Source: Dolomedes plantarius (Eukaryota; Arthropoda; Arachnida; Araneae; Dolomedidae). From it: 64,000 nucleotides of DNA. The notes beneath the pieces were generated by a model. It worked only from the letters and a program-made list of their open reading frames with translations. It did not search any database and had not been told where the DNA came from. Position 1 is the first letter of the stretch. Each line of letters begins with the position of its first letter. Shown here in pieces: positions 54,134-64,000 of the stretch. The stretch spans positions 97,507,332-97,571,331 of the forward strand of contig OU015495.1 in assembly GCA_907164885.2 (NCBI GenBank). Direction: 5' to 3'. The position numbers and the translations under genes were made by a program.

Positions 54134-55290
54134 CAAGGTGCGCCCATAAAGTAACCCGACAATGTTTTATAAATAAGAAAAATATTACTCACCTGAAAAT
54201 AAATTTATGTCCTTCAAAATAATCGCCAAAAGGGAGTCTATACAATTTTCTAACTTTTCTTCAAGTCATCGAAACACTGTTTATAGGCGTTGGAACTCAC
54301 CGTTCGCAAAATACGAATAACATTTGATTTAATATCCGAGACGTTTTCGAATCTCTATCCTTTTATGGCCATCTTAAGCTTCGGAAAAAGGAAAAAAAAT
54401 CAGCTGGCGATAAGTAACAACTCAGCAACTTTCAGAAATGCTTGGGATAAGCAAAAAAAAAAGCTGTAGATTAATTTTAATGGAAAATTTGAAAATGAAA
54501 AAAGTTTGTGCTAGATTTATGCCTCGGATTTTGACAGAACAGCAAAAAGAAGACAGAAAAGCTTGCTGTGAAGATTTGATGACTACTGTGCAACAGGACA
54601 ACAATTTCCTAAAGTGTATTATAGCAGGAGATGAGACCTGGTGTCTACAAAACGACACATAAACCAAAAGGCAAAGTGCACAGTGGAAAGGACCGTCTTA
54701 TCCCATACAAAAAAAAGCACGGATGTCAAAATCAAAGACTAAGGTGATGTTGATTGCATTTTTTGATTACAAAGGACTTATTCACCACGAATTTGTTCCT
54801 GAAAATAAAAAAATAATAATCAGTATTTTTACTATGAGGTGCTTTTTCGATTAAGAAACAGGATAAGGCGAGTTTGGAAGGAAGCGTTCGATTCTGGGCA
54901 ATGGTTTCTTTTACATGATAATGCAAGGCCCCATATAACAATGTCTGTACAACACTATCTTGATAAGCATTCAATTACAGTGATAAATCCCCCACCATAT
55001 TCTCCTGACTTATCGCCAGCTGAATTTTATTCCTTTTTCCCAAGCTTAAGATGGCAATGAAAGGGCAGAGATTCGAAAACGTCTCGGATATTAAATCCAA
55101 TGTTACGCGTATTTTGCGATTTGTTAGTTCCAACGCCTATAAACAGTGTTTCGATGACTTGAAGAAATGTTAGAAAATTGTATAGACTCCCCTTTGGCGA
55201 TTATTTTGAAGGACATAAATTTATTTGAAGGTGAGTAATATTTTTCTTATTTATAAAAAAAATGTCCAGTTACTTTATTGGTGCACCTTG
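54134..55290 (+). mobile_element. mariner-like element with 284-bp inverted repeats (1,157 bp)
   Basis: TA flanks both ends (54132-54133 and 55291-55292). The ends begin CAAGGTGCGCCCATAAAGTA at left and, inward from the right, CAAGGTGCACCAATAAAGTA. The inverted similarity runs about 284 bp (54134-54417 and 55007-55290), far longer than the roughly 30 bp usual for mariner. The right arm contains the end of the transposase gene, so the left arm is an inverted copy of that gene end. A decayed transposase lies between the arms. Confidence 0.9.
54478..55060 (+). pseudogene. mariner transposase, broken
   Basis: Pieces in order: MKKVCARFMPRILTEQQKED, then IIAGDETWC (first catalytic Asp block, normally GDETW). 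A stop follows at about 54660. Another frame reads SKTKVMLIAFFDYKGLIHHE then FVPENK. Sequence is disrupted by indels near 54800-54835. Next come RLRNRIRRVWKEAF, HDNARPHI (second Asp) and YSPDLSPAEF (third acid region, the family's SPDLSPxDF with Glu instead of Asp). The family's enzyme is about 340 residues; here the N-terminal DNA-binding domain is missing. Multiple frames and stops make it inactive. Confidence 0.88.
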
Positions 55291-55292
55291 TA

Positions 55293-57170
55293 TTTAGCAA
55301 CTATACAGATGTCTCGGGACATCTGTTATGTCTCGGGACAAATTTTAATCAGTCTCCTTTCCAACCTTGAACCTATTTGAAGCTGAAGCACCAAAAAATA
55401 CTGTTACAGGTCGAAAAAATATTCCCTTTTAAATCATCAAGTTTTCCGAAACATCAAAAATATAATTTTATTTACAATGTTACATGTTCAATCTTGCCCT
55501 TTTGATAGCTATGTTAGTGCGAATGCTAACATCTTACTGATAAGCCGGTAGAGAGTACAATTTCACGTAGGCAAAATGATGTCACACAGGCACCGCCACC
55601 TACATTCACAAACTTTCCCCACATTAGTGTATCACTTTCCTCAGATTAATCGTTATCAATCAAATATTAAAGATACGCTTTTTTACTGAACCAAATTCAG
55701 GCAAACATCTATTCACATTAATTCAATTTCTTACGATGAGGATACGCAGCATTAAATGGCGAGAAGTGTAAGCATTCTTAATATCAGGTTAAAGTTCTCT
55801 AAAGTCCACGCTAAAGAGAATTCGTTGGCTTGTGATACGTACATACTTTGGGTATATAACTGGATTTAATTCAGGAATATTTGTAAAACATATTATTTTC
55901 TTTGATTTTTCGTAAAAAACTATAAATTTCATTTTAAAAGTTAATTCTTGTCAGAAAACATTTATTTATGGGGACTTTAGCATGTATCTTGCAGCATAGG
56001 GATTTTGTTATGGTAACACGATGGTTTAAATTATATTTTGAACAATATTAAATGCTTTTTAAATGTTGTTTTGGAAGTTCTCAAGATATATAACTACTTT
56101 TGAGACTGGGAAATCTAAATTAAATATTCATAATTCCTTTGCATGTGTTTTAGACATCGATTTAGATGTAGATGTCATACGTTATATTTTCTGCATTATG
56201 CTACGTGATATATAACCCTAAATAATGCAATTGCTTTAGGCATATATGACACTTATTCAGTAGCCAAGTTCATTGCCCCATTTGTCTATGTTTCAACATT
56301 TTTGGGCGGTAAAAATTTATCTAGTCATAAGAAGAAAGAAAAAGTATGAATTATTTACGCATCACCAAAGTATAAAAAAGGCTACGACACTAATATAAAT
56401 TTAAAAAATAATAATCGCTATACGGTTCGAATTAGAGAATAAAGACAGGCCATGCCAAATGCTATGCAACATAGATTTGTAAGAATCTATTTGCCATTTT
56501 AAGTCTTATATTCCAGACGATAGAACAAAAGTTTTATTTTGAAGGCAAGTGAATCATTAAAAATGAATTCGCCCTCTGAAATGGCTTTGTAAGACTTATG
56601 ATAACAGATGTGATTTTCCAGACAAAGATATCACCTTAGATACTTTGCAGCGACTTCCATTTGCAAGAAAGCAGGTACTTTATATTTTCTCTATTCTTAT
56701 TGTGAAAAGATGGATTAAGACAACTTATTTTTATTCTACTTTTGACGTAAAAACCCAAATGCTTTGTATTTTCTCTTTTTAGAATAGCTTTAATTCCTTG
56801 TTCCTAGAATAAAATGTAAAGCCTTTTTTCATTGAACATTCATCTGCGGTATTTTAAGAAACGTTTTCGATGGATTTACTTTCTTAAAGACGCTATAATA
56901 TCCGAACAAAAACACAAGAAATGTATCAATTTATCTTATTCAATTCTATAGTTAAAATGAAAATTGTACTATTAGAATTTATACAATTTTAGAGTTGAAT
57001 ACTTTAAATTGCACCTATGTAAGAACTTTAACCTGATATTGTACCCATGTAAAAAGTTTACAAGCTTTAAAAGAAAGTTATTTTAATTGCAGGAAATAGC
57101 CCACTTTTGAAAATGTTACTATATAAAAATGTTTCCTTCCTACCTAATACTTTTATTAGTAAAACATTTT
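55293..57170. other. AT-rich sequence, nothing recognised
   Basis: A small palindrome CAGATGTCTCGGGACATCTG at about 55307-55326 is followed by a repeat of ATGTCTCGGGACA. No gene is supportable. Confidence 0.5.
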
Positions 57171-57430
57171 GGTTGTTGTTGTTGTTGTCGTGTCTACGAA
57201 GGGTGCAGATGAAAAAAGTTTAGATAGAACCAAAAGCCAGGATAATAGCAACTGCTAGATCAGGTGCCTGTGAGCTGTAGAGGGCAGCCACAACGGCTGG
57301 GCAGTCAAAGATATGATCCGGCGAAAGCTGGGTTTCTGGACAATTTCTACAGTTGGTAAAGGATCTTGTGCAGCCACGCTGGATTTTCATACCCTTGAAG
57401 TATTTAGCTCTTATGATAAAGGTACACGTG
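57171..57430 (-). pseudogene. Non-LTR retrotransposon, C-terminal end and 3' tail
   Basis: The minus strand reads IRAKYFKGMKIQRGCTRSFT and continues NCRNCPETQLSPDHIFDCPA. The pattern C-x2-C...H-x4-C followed by a short helix and stop (57220) is the usual end of ORF2 in I/Jockey/R1-type LINEs of arthropods. After the stop only about 33 bases precede a (CAA)n tail (plus-strand GTT repeats at 57171-57188). The next upstream part of the protein lies beyond 58548, so the element is interrupted. Confidence 0.75.
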
Positions 57431-57620
57431 AGAGAAAATATCGAGATCAGTATCAGGGTGTTGTCCATTTGAGATCACTTACGCTCTCGACACAGTTTCG
57501 TGAGACTCTACAGTCACTGCAGTCTCGTGACCAGGAACATATCGTGTCGACTTGAGAGTCAACTCGCAGTCAGTCGTGTCATTTGATCGCAATTTGTTTA
57601 TTTTTATCTTTTCTTTCCAA

Positions 57621-57968
57621 ATGGATTCGCGTCAGGCCCTAAATTTTATAATTGCGTATAAAATTGTGAAAAAGCGGAAGGTGAAAAAAAAGGAGAGTTG
57701 GGTAAGGAAATGGGTGGATCAACGAAATGAATTCGGAGCTTGTTCAACACTCGTAAATGAGTTGCGGTTGGAAAATGCACAACAGTTCAGAAATTTTATT
57801 CGGATGCCTGCAGTGCAATTTGAAATGTTTCTAAATTTATTAAAACACCAGATTTTCAAGCAAGATACAAAATTATGTGATGTAATTCCTGTTCATGACA
57901 GATTAATGGTCACACTTCATTTTCTGGCTTCAGGTAGGCATATTGAAGTGAATATTCAAGTACAGTAG
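57621..57968 (+). pseudogene. PIF/Harbinger transposase N-terminal fragment
   Basis: From ATG 57621 (MDSRQALNFIIAYKIVKKRK) the frame follows the N-terminal region of Harbinger (HARBI1/ALP1-like) transposases: KKESWVRKWVDQRNEFGACS, TLVNELRLENAQQFRNFIRM, then FEMFLNLLKHQIFKQDTKL and DRLMVTLHFLASG. Right after LASG the similarity stops at CAG|GTAGGC, which looks like a splice donor. Exon 2 with the DDE domain is absent. It sits between the two halves of a LINE fragment, on the opposite strand. Boundaries of the inserted DNA are not resolved. Confidence 0.8.
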
Positions 57969-58547
57969 AGTCCTGATACATATTTTAGCTTTTTTTTTCT
58001 TTTTCATTAATACATCTTTTCCTTCAGCTTAATTTTATTATCGATACTACAAACTACATACGTAGATCCAAGTTTTTGACCTAACAAAATAGCGTTAACG
58101 AAACAAAACAAATTAATGACTAAAATTCAAAATTTATTTATTGTACAGCACTACAAAACATAGCTATAACAGACTTACAAATAAACAAATAATACGCTAA
58201 AAGTACCAACTAACAACTGAAGTGAAGGAAGCAAAAGAGAATGAAGTTCACTCTCTTTTATTTGGTACAACCTTCTTTTCGCTCATTTTGAAAAAAATTA
58301 TTTACCAATTTATATTTATTGCGAAATAAAAATTTAAATTAAAAGAAGGAAATCAATTCTCAGCTCTGACAAAAATCTTCCAACAATGACGGAAGACCTG
58401 AGATTAAATCACGAGAGTAGGAATGAGCATGTTCACTTGTGACAGGTACAGTCTCTGACACTTGCACCTGCTTGTCTCCGACACAGCTCTCCGGCCCTTA
58501 TCCATTTGTGAATCTGGTCTCGAGAGTACTCTCGAAACTATTTTGTC
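57969..58547. other. Remainder of the Harbinger-related insertion, non-coding
   Basis: No open frame is recognised. TCGAGAGTACTCTCGA (58520-58535) is a perfect 16-bp palindrome near the right edge. GTTTCG and TCTCG words also occur around 57487-57530, hinting at decayed inverted ends. Confidence 0.4.
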
Positions 58548-58775
58548 ACAACTGGAAACTTAGCATTTGAAGAAGCAATTGTTCTGGGACAGTTAAAGTC
58601 ATAAAATAGTGGTTTCTTTAGGAGTTGGTTGGATAAACTGCACCTGGCCACTGCGTTAACATCTGCCAGTGTGATGGAGGAAGAGGTCTGGGCCAAGTTC
58701 CGTGCTTCCAAGGCCAACGAGTTAGCACACTCTCTTCCTTCAGTATTGACATGTGCGGGGATAAATTGAAGGGTA
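58548..58775 (-). pseudogene. Non-LTR retrotransposon, RNase H-domain end
   Basis: The minus strand reads LQFIPAHVNTEGRECANSLA, LEARNLAQTS, DVNAVARCSLSNQLL, then NCPRTIASSNA. The PAHV...GxExAxxLA word is the last catalytic motif of the retroelement RNase H domain (usually W(I/V)P(A/S)H.G..GNE.AD.LA). Here the Asp of the AD pair is Asn (CANSLA), so catalysis would be lost. In related elements the NCPRxIA region is soon followed by RxKxFKGMKI, which here lies about 1.1 kb away at 57390, so both fragments come from one element opened by an insertion. The reverse transcriptase is absent upstream. Confidence 0.75.
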
Positions 58776-60172
58776 CAGGAAAAAAGGAGAAATTCTGATT
58801 AAAGTTTTTAAAAAATTAAAAATGGGGAAAGATATATTTTTGGAAAGTTTCTTAGCGAAATATTTTTGGTAGTAAATTTTAAAATCAGAGAAAATTACAT
58901 GTCGATTTATTAGTGTCTACTAGTTTTAATAAAAGCATATTGTTGAACATTTCTAGCATTGAAGTAAGGGTAGCCGTATTGGCGATTATGCGTCATGTGT
59001 TACAAGTAGTGTACTGCAGTTAGAAGTCATTCCACGTAGACAGAAGGAATCCTCTAGCTATGCAAAAAACAAGTAAACATATTTGGAAGTAAGACGAAAA
59101 TCCTTTCAATAAATGAACAAGTGCATTTTTTAAGCGCTTGATAGGTTGCTATGGAACGCAGTTTTATTTAAAGCACCTGGCAGACTTTTCTCAAATGTTT
59201 ATTATTATTAAAAATAAATATTTCAAATGTTATATAGTTTTTTTCCAAATAGCACTTTCCGTTTAAAATTAAATTTGACGCACAATTTGTCTCATTTGGC
59301 ATAAAACATTTTTGATTCAAATTTTCCTTAAACAACGTATAATTAATTTCCATTCATTGTAGAATAACAGGGTTTGAGAGACGTACAAAGTGCAAATGAA
59401 ACGTGTTATGGGTGTAGGGAACTATGTGCAAACTTTGTTATAGAAGATTTCTTTTCTTATTTGTAATTTCTGGGGCTCGTTTTCGTAAATGTGGCAGCTT
59501 AAACTGATATTTTTTTCACTTATGTTCAAGATGTTGGAAGCAATCATTTGTTGTCGATTCACAGCTGTTTCAAATAAAGTGTTTAAACTTTTGCTCTGAA
59601 TTTGTATTTTTAAATCTGAAACTATATAAATGTAACTTCTGTAATTTATTTAACTGTACTATTTTTTTGTATATTTTCATGTGCATGAGTGAACATAAAA
59701 TACAAAAAATGCAGTTACAATCTTCAGTAGAACTCATTTCGACTAATGTGTAAGATACTTATGCATTTTTAAATTCATAAGGTGTTTCAAGTCAAAAAAA
59801 ACTTCTGTAGCTAGCATAGCCATCGAAAAATAACTTTAAAAGAATATTCACTGGAATCTTGCTTTTTATTAAAATTTCTTTCCCTGATACTTTTATATTC
59901 TTATTTGCCGCTTCAGTTTATTTCTGTATATACCATTATCGCAACAAAGACAATGGGCAAACAACGTCTTTTTTTACATGCAGCTGCAGATGTGTATGTG
60001 TGTATTTTACTAATTGATTTATGTCTTTATTAATTTTTTTAATTGGATATGAATAACTTTGATTTTGTTGATTAACCTGTAATATATTCATACTAGGCTT
60101 TTATCTTAGGTTTCAGGAAAAAAAAACTTCCCATTTGTATGAGTTTCGATGGAATTTGCTCAGAGGCATATA
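58776..60172. other. AT-rich sequence, nothing recognised
   Basis: No coding motif or paired element ends. Confidence 0.5.
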
Positions 60173-60897
60173 TTGGTTCATCTCATAAGTAATGCGGGTT
60201 TTTTTTATTGGTTAAAAGAATGATGCAATGTTTTACATTTATTGCATGATGTTACAATCTGTGTGATTTATTATATTTATTTTATTGGTACTCTATTCAC
60301 ATTGCTTATTAGTATACAATGTATACCAATATAATGAATCATACAGATCATAGGCTTAGCGTGCTTCTAACTTCTTTTTTTTTTTTTGGGGGGGGGGGCA
60401 CGAATTGAATTCAGTTAGGGCCCTCCTAAGCGCATTTACTGTCGGATGGTCCTTAAAATATGAAATATTATGATTTTTTTGAAATTGAATAACAATGGAA
60501 TTGATGTTTGAGTAGTATTCAAAAGTTATACAATGAGAAAATTAAATTTAATATAAATAAAATGAGAAAAAAAATATAGCATCGTATTTTTGTTATGGAT
60601 CATATCATTGTTAAAAACTATGTTAAGGCTAAAGTCATAATTGGAATCTTGAGTTTCACAGTTTCAAAAAATGGATAAATACCAACTTTCTTAAAAGTTT
60701 TCTACAATTTTCAGATTTTAACTAAACTTCTAATAACGTTTTAATTTATTTCAAGTTAAGTTGAGGGAGCACGTTCCCCCCCCCCCAGACGATATGCGTA
60801 TGATACAAATTGTAAAATCACTCAAGAAATGTAAAACATTGCATCATTCATTTTTAACTATAAGAAAAAAAACCGCATTAATTATGCAATGACCCAA
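60173..60897. mobile_element. mariner-type foldback MITE (725 bp)
   Basis: TA flanks both ends (60171-60172 and 60898-60899). The ends read TTGGTTCATCTCATAAGTAA at left and, inward from the right, TTGGGTCATTGCATAATTAA, both followed by TGCGG and a T run. This is the style of mariner ends. Arm similarity continues about 95 bp (GAATGATGCAATGTTTTACA on both arms). A G run (60389-60399) and a C run (60775-60787) face each other further in. It is non-coding. Confidence 0.85.
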
Positions 60898-62358
60898 TAT
60901 TTCCCTTTGCGAGTTTTAATTTGCTACATCCTATGCTTTCTACCTGATAATAGTATTTTCCCTTAGAAATTACTTGCCTACCACAATTAATAATCATAAA
61001 CATTCGGTACATAAATACCTCAAAGAAATACCTAGAGCCTCCTGTTTCCAATACAAAAAGTACAAATTTTAAAATCTTTCATAGGAATATAGTTTGGTCT
61101 ACGTAAATCCCGACATCCTAATTGCAAAGCACCAATGACCGTTGAATTATTTTCATAAGCAATAAATAGACAAACGAATACAAGATTTATTATATAATGG
61201 ATTTCCTATTGTATTAATAAGTTTGGAGAGATATATTAATCATCGAAACCCGCTAGTTTGCATCCCAAATATTTCTATCACTTAAATTACCACAGCGATA
61301 AATGAATATTTAATTCCAGTAAACTATTGTCGAAACTTTTAAAGTGAAAACCGCTATAATCAATCAACCTTGCTACTCAAATTATAACTGTTTGTGCAAA
61401 CTATTAATTACTTTAATGCAATATATATATAACTTTGTAAATTTCAAAGCAGATTTTAGAACGCGAAAGTTTAAAAATTGTTACGAAGACCTCGCAGAGG
61501 ATAAGTTTTAAAAATTAAGTTTATATCTTTTAAGAAAATGAGTTCAGAGATTTATTGATTTCTCCATGATTTATTAGATATTTAAGGAAAATTATTTATT
61601 TACAGCTTTTGTGGGTGTAACATAATACATCAGGAAGCTGAAATGTCAGTTTAGCTTTGTCCTTTATGCAAGAGCAAGCTAATAGTTCTAAAAATTCTAA
61701 CAATTTGTAACAAAAATTCTCAGTATATGTTTTGTTTAAAACATGCAATGTTAAAAATTTCTGTGTTTTAAATAATTATTTTAATCTACTTTGTCTGTTT
61801 GCTTCCTGTCCTATTTTGGATTTTAGTATTTTTGCTATAGGTTAACATAAACATCTCATATTTAACTAACATATAATGTGGAAAATACTTTTGAAAAAAT
61901 ATGTTAGGCAAACTATGGGAACGGCATTTCATAAGTTCGCATTTGTTACTAGTTAGGGGGTGAATTTCGTATTATTTTCCGTTACAAGTTCTTGATGCAG
62001 ACTACTGAAACTTCAAAGATGTTTTTATCAAAATGAAGAGTCATTTGTCAGGAAACGCATAGCAATATTAATTTAATTTAGTAGAGCATACATCGCATCA
62101 TCCCGCTGAAGATAAATTTTAAACTTGTACGCTGTTTGTGTCAATAGCCCTTTTAATCAGTAATTCAACATTGCATCCTTACTCTTATGTCCGATCTAAT
62201 GTGAAATTATAAAGTCAAATTAGAGGAAGCCCACTGTTTGCGAGGTTAGCATGCCAGAAAAAGAGTTTTTGAATGACTGAAAAGCAAAGTAATTAATGTA
62301 CTTCGCATAAATACATGCACGTACTCCCATAAGCGCACTTACTCAGATATAATATATA
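60898..62358. other. AT-rich sequence, nothing recognised
   Basis: No gene, SINE boxes or element ends are supportable. Confidence 0.5.
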
Positions 62359-62537
62359 CAGTAAAACTTCTATATAGTAATGGTCTCGAAAAAAAGTGGC
62401 CGTTTTGAGGGGTGACGTGGGAAAGGGAGTTCTTCCATAACATTGGCTGTATGGGGTCTTTAATCGGTTAGAACAAAATATAACCGTTTAGAGGGGGTGG
62501 TTGTTGAATAGGGATGGCCAACTGAGAAGTTTCACTG
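62359..62537. mobile_element. pogo-type MITE (179 bp)
   Basis: TA flanks at 62357-62358 and 62538-62539. The ends are CAGTAAAACTTCTATATAGT at left and, inward from the right, CAGTGAAACTTCTCAGTTGG. CAGTGAAACCTCT-like ends are typical of pogo/Tigger derivatives. It is non-coding and unrelated to the ends of the pogo-like element at 23683. Confidence 0.82.
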
Positions 62538-62539
62538 TA

Positions 62540-63397
62540 ATTGTTTGAAAGTACTTATAGATTCAATCTTTCACCACTATATGTCAGCAACAATCAATGT
62601 GATTGTAATGTATTCAGAGTTAAGGTTGAATTGAAGTTAGATGGTTGTGTTTGTTTTGGCTTCCCGCTGAGAATAACGTTGCATTGTTGTACTGATTGCT
62701 TAAACTGTATATATGTGATATAAAACACCTTGTCTTTTGTGGAATTACGCTTCGATGATTATTTACAGTCGATGTTTATGAATTTCCATTAACATTAATA
62801 CGATGATAAGAACAATGGACTTTTGTTTACAGAAATTATTCAAAAAATTTTACTTCAGATTGTTTAATAAAATACAGCTTCTTTCTACAGTTAAATAAAG
62901 ACACAACTGAATTCCCATCATATCACTGTCTAGAAATATGCATAACAATGGAACTCAGATTGACCTTTTTTCAAATCAAGCATTGTAAATCGTAAATATT
63001 CATACGTTTTGCTTCCATACACATTCTTAAGTTGTGCTAAAATCCTTATCCTGCTTATTGCAGCATAACGGGAAAACATTGATTCTTAACAACCTATATA
63101 TAAAATAAGTGTACCAATTAGTTTGGAACAAATTGAGGGATCTTCATTTAAGTGAGGAGCATTATTTGAGATAGTTGATATGGACAATGCGTAATTAAAA
63201 CTTCTGCTAAGTAAAACTTCTTGAGGCGGGTTAACTATGAAAAGCATTTTAATTATAGAAGGGTGAGAAATTTATGGGAACATAATTAATTCCCTCCCCC
63301 AAATATACACACTTAAATATATCATCTGAGGACGGAAATAAAAGTTTGCAAAACAAAATTTTTGAAACACTAAAATTTTTAAGTCGTCGGGACGCAA

Positions 63398-63436
<39 letters not shown>

Positions 63437-64000
63437 GAGAAAGAGAGAGAGGTATGCATTTTGATATTATGTTTTGTTTCAAGTTTGTATTTACTCTTAG
63501 ATAATTATGGTATAAAAAGTAGTTGGACAATTTGAAGTGTTTGATTGATAAGTTACACATTTAAAATTTCAAACGTTTTTAAATTTTTTGTATATCTACA
63601 GAACCAATAGCCCTTGGTATATATTTTTTTTCCATTTTTTACCCTGATAATATTTAAAAATATTTAGCCCTCTGAATTTATAAAATCTGTTTTGATAAAC
63701 ATTTTATCCATATCGAAGGGAAATCATCCTTTTTCAAGACTAATTTTTGCTACCCGAAAAATACTCTCTGAATTTTTAAATTTCGTAGGGATACCATGCA
63801 AGTAATTTCAGCTATTTCCTTTTAAAAATGGCTAATAGTGTAAAATGCCCTTCTGGCATAAAAGTACAAATGTATAGCATTTTACGCTAAGATAGTACAG
63901 CACAAAATTTTTTTGTCTCGCTATGTAAACGTTGCAGAAACGTGGTTAGTGTTATTTGATTCTAGAAGCTTAAATTTGTATTTTGTGACCATAAATTAAA
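62540..64000. other. AT-rich sequence with one (TA)n/(AG)n microsatellite
   Basis: A TA array at about 63401-63433 is followed by AGAGAAAGAGAGAGAG. No gene is recognised up to the window end. Confidence 0.5.

Noticed and set aside
57487..57530. Left inverted end of the Harbinger insertion
   Set aside because: Words such as GTTTCGTGAGAC partly mirror GTTTCGAGAGTACTCTCGAGAC at the right edge, but gaps are needed and no clean 3-bp target duplication could be fixed.
1..64000. CRISPR array, bacterial operon or origin
   Set aside because: There are no regularly spaced direct repeats, no ribosome-binding-site spacing and no bacterial genes. The content is eukaryotic mobile DNA.

Overview
This window looks like transposon-dense, AT-rich intergenic DNA from an arthropod, most likely an arachnid such as a spider. 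That is inferred from the type of Tc1-like transposases, the several tRNA-derived SINE families, the DUF6570-type Helitron fragment and the many long (TA)n runs. I recognise no host gene. Nearly everything that can be named is a mobile element or a piece of one, and one 104-codon open frame at 31809-32123 looks coding but is unrecognised.

Layout. 1-5400: the 3' end of a frameshifted Tc1-like element and tRNA-derived SINEs. 6178-11725: a piggyBac derivative, two foldback elements, a possible solo LTR and a SINE tail. 13845-22070: an intact-looking 1,409-bp Tc1 element (copy A) followed by a complete 6,769-bp Ty3/Gypsy element on the minus strand. The Gypsy LTRs are 493 bp and differ at 3 positions. 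Its gag N-terminus resembles the pseudo-SAP/SAP module of the chromatin protein DEK. 22606-25552: a small MITE, then a Helitron containing a pogo-like element, itself interrupted by a SINE fragment. 26525-38586: SINEs of five families, a second piggyBac derivative inside a SINE, a Harbinger-type MITE, a foldback element and a mosaic duplication.

39342-41745 is the best-documented nest. A short hAT element carries the second Tc1 copy (B, also 1,409 bp, opposite strand) and a SINE. A piggyBac-type MITE split the hAT right-hand target duplication; removing the MITE restores the matching 8-bp target. 46063-46889 is a hAT derivative with an 8-bp duplication, CATCGATG-type repeat clusters and a BED zinc finger. 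50466-52532 holds fragments of a Helitron N-terminal protein and a piggyBac transposase. 54134-55290 is a decayed mariner whose 284-bp inverted repeats both carry the 3' end of the transposase gene. 57171-58775 is a broken non-LTR retrotransposon with a Harbinger transposase fragment inside. The rest holds two more MITEs and unremarkable AT-rich sequence.

The autonomous-looking players are Tc1 A and B and, before small lesions, the Gypsy element. The SINEs appear to depend on a non-LTR retrotransposon, because one SINE and the LINE fragment share a short tail next to (CAA)n. Target duplications given here were read directly from the sequence. Family names rest on motif recognition without database searches.
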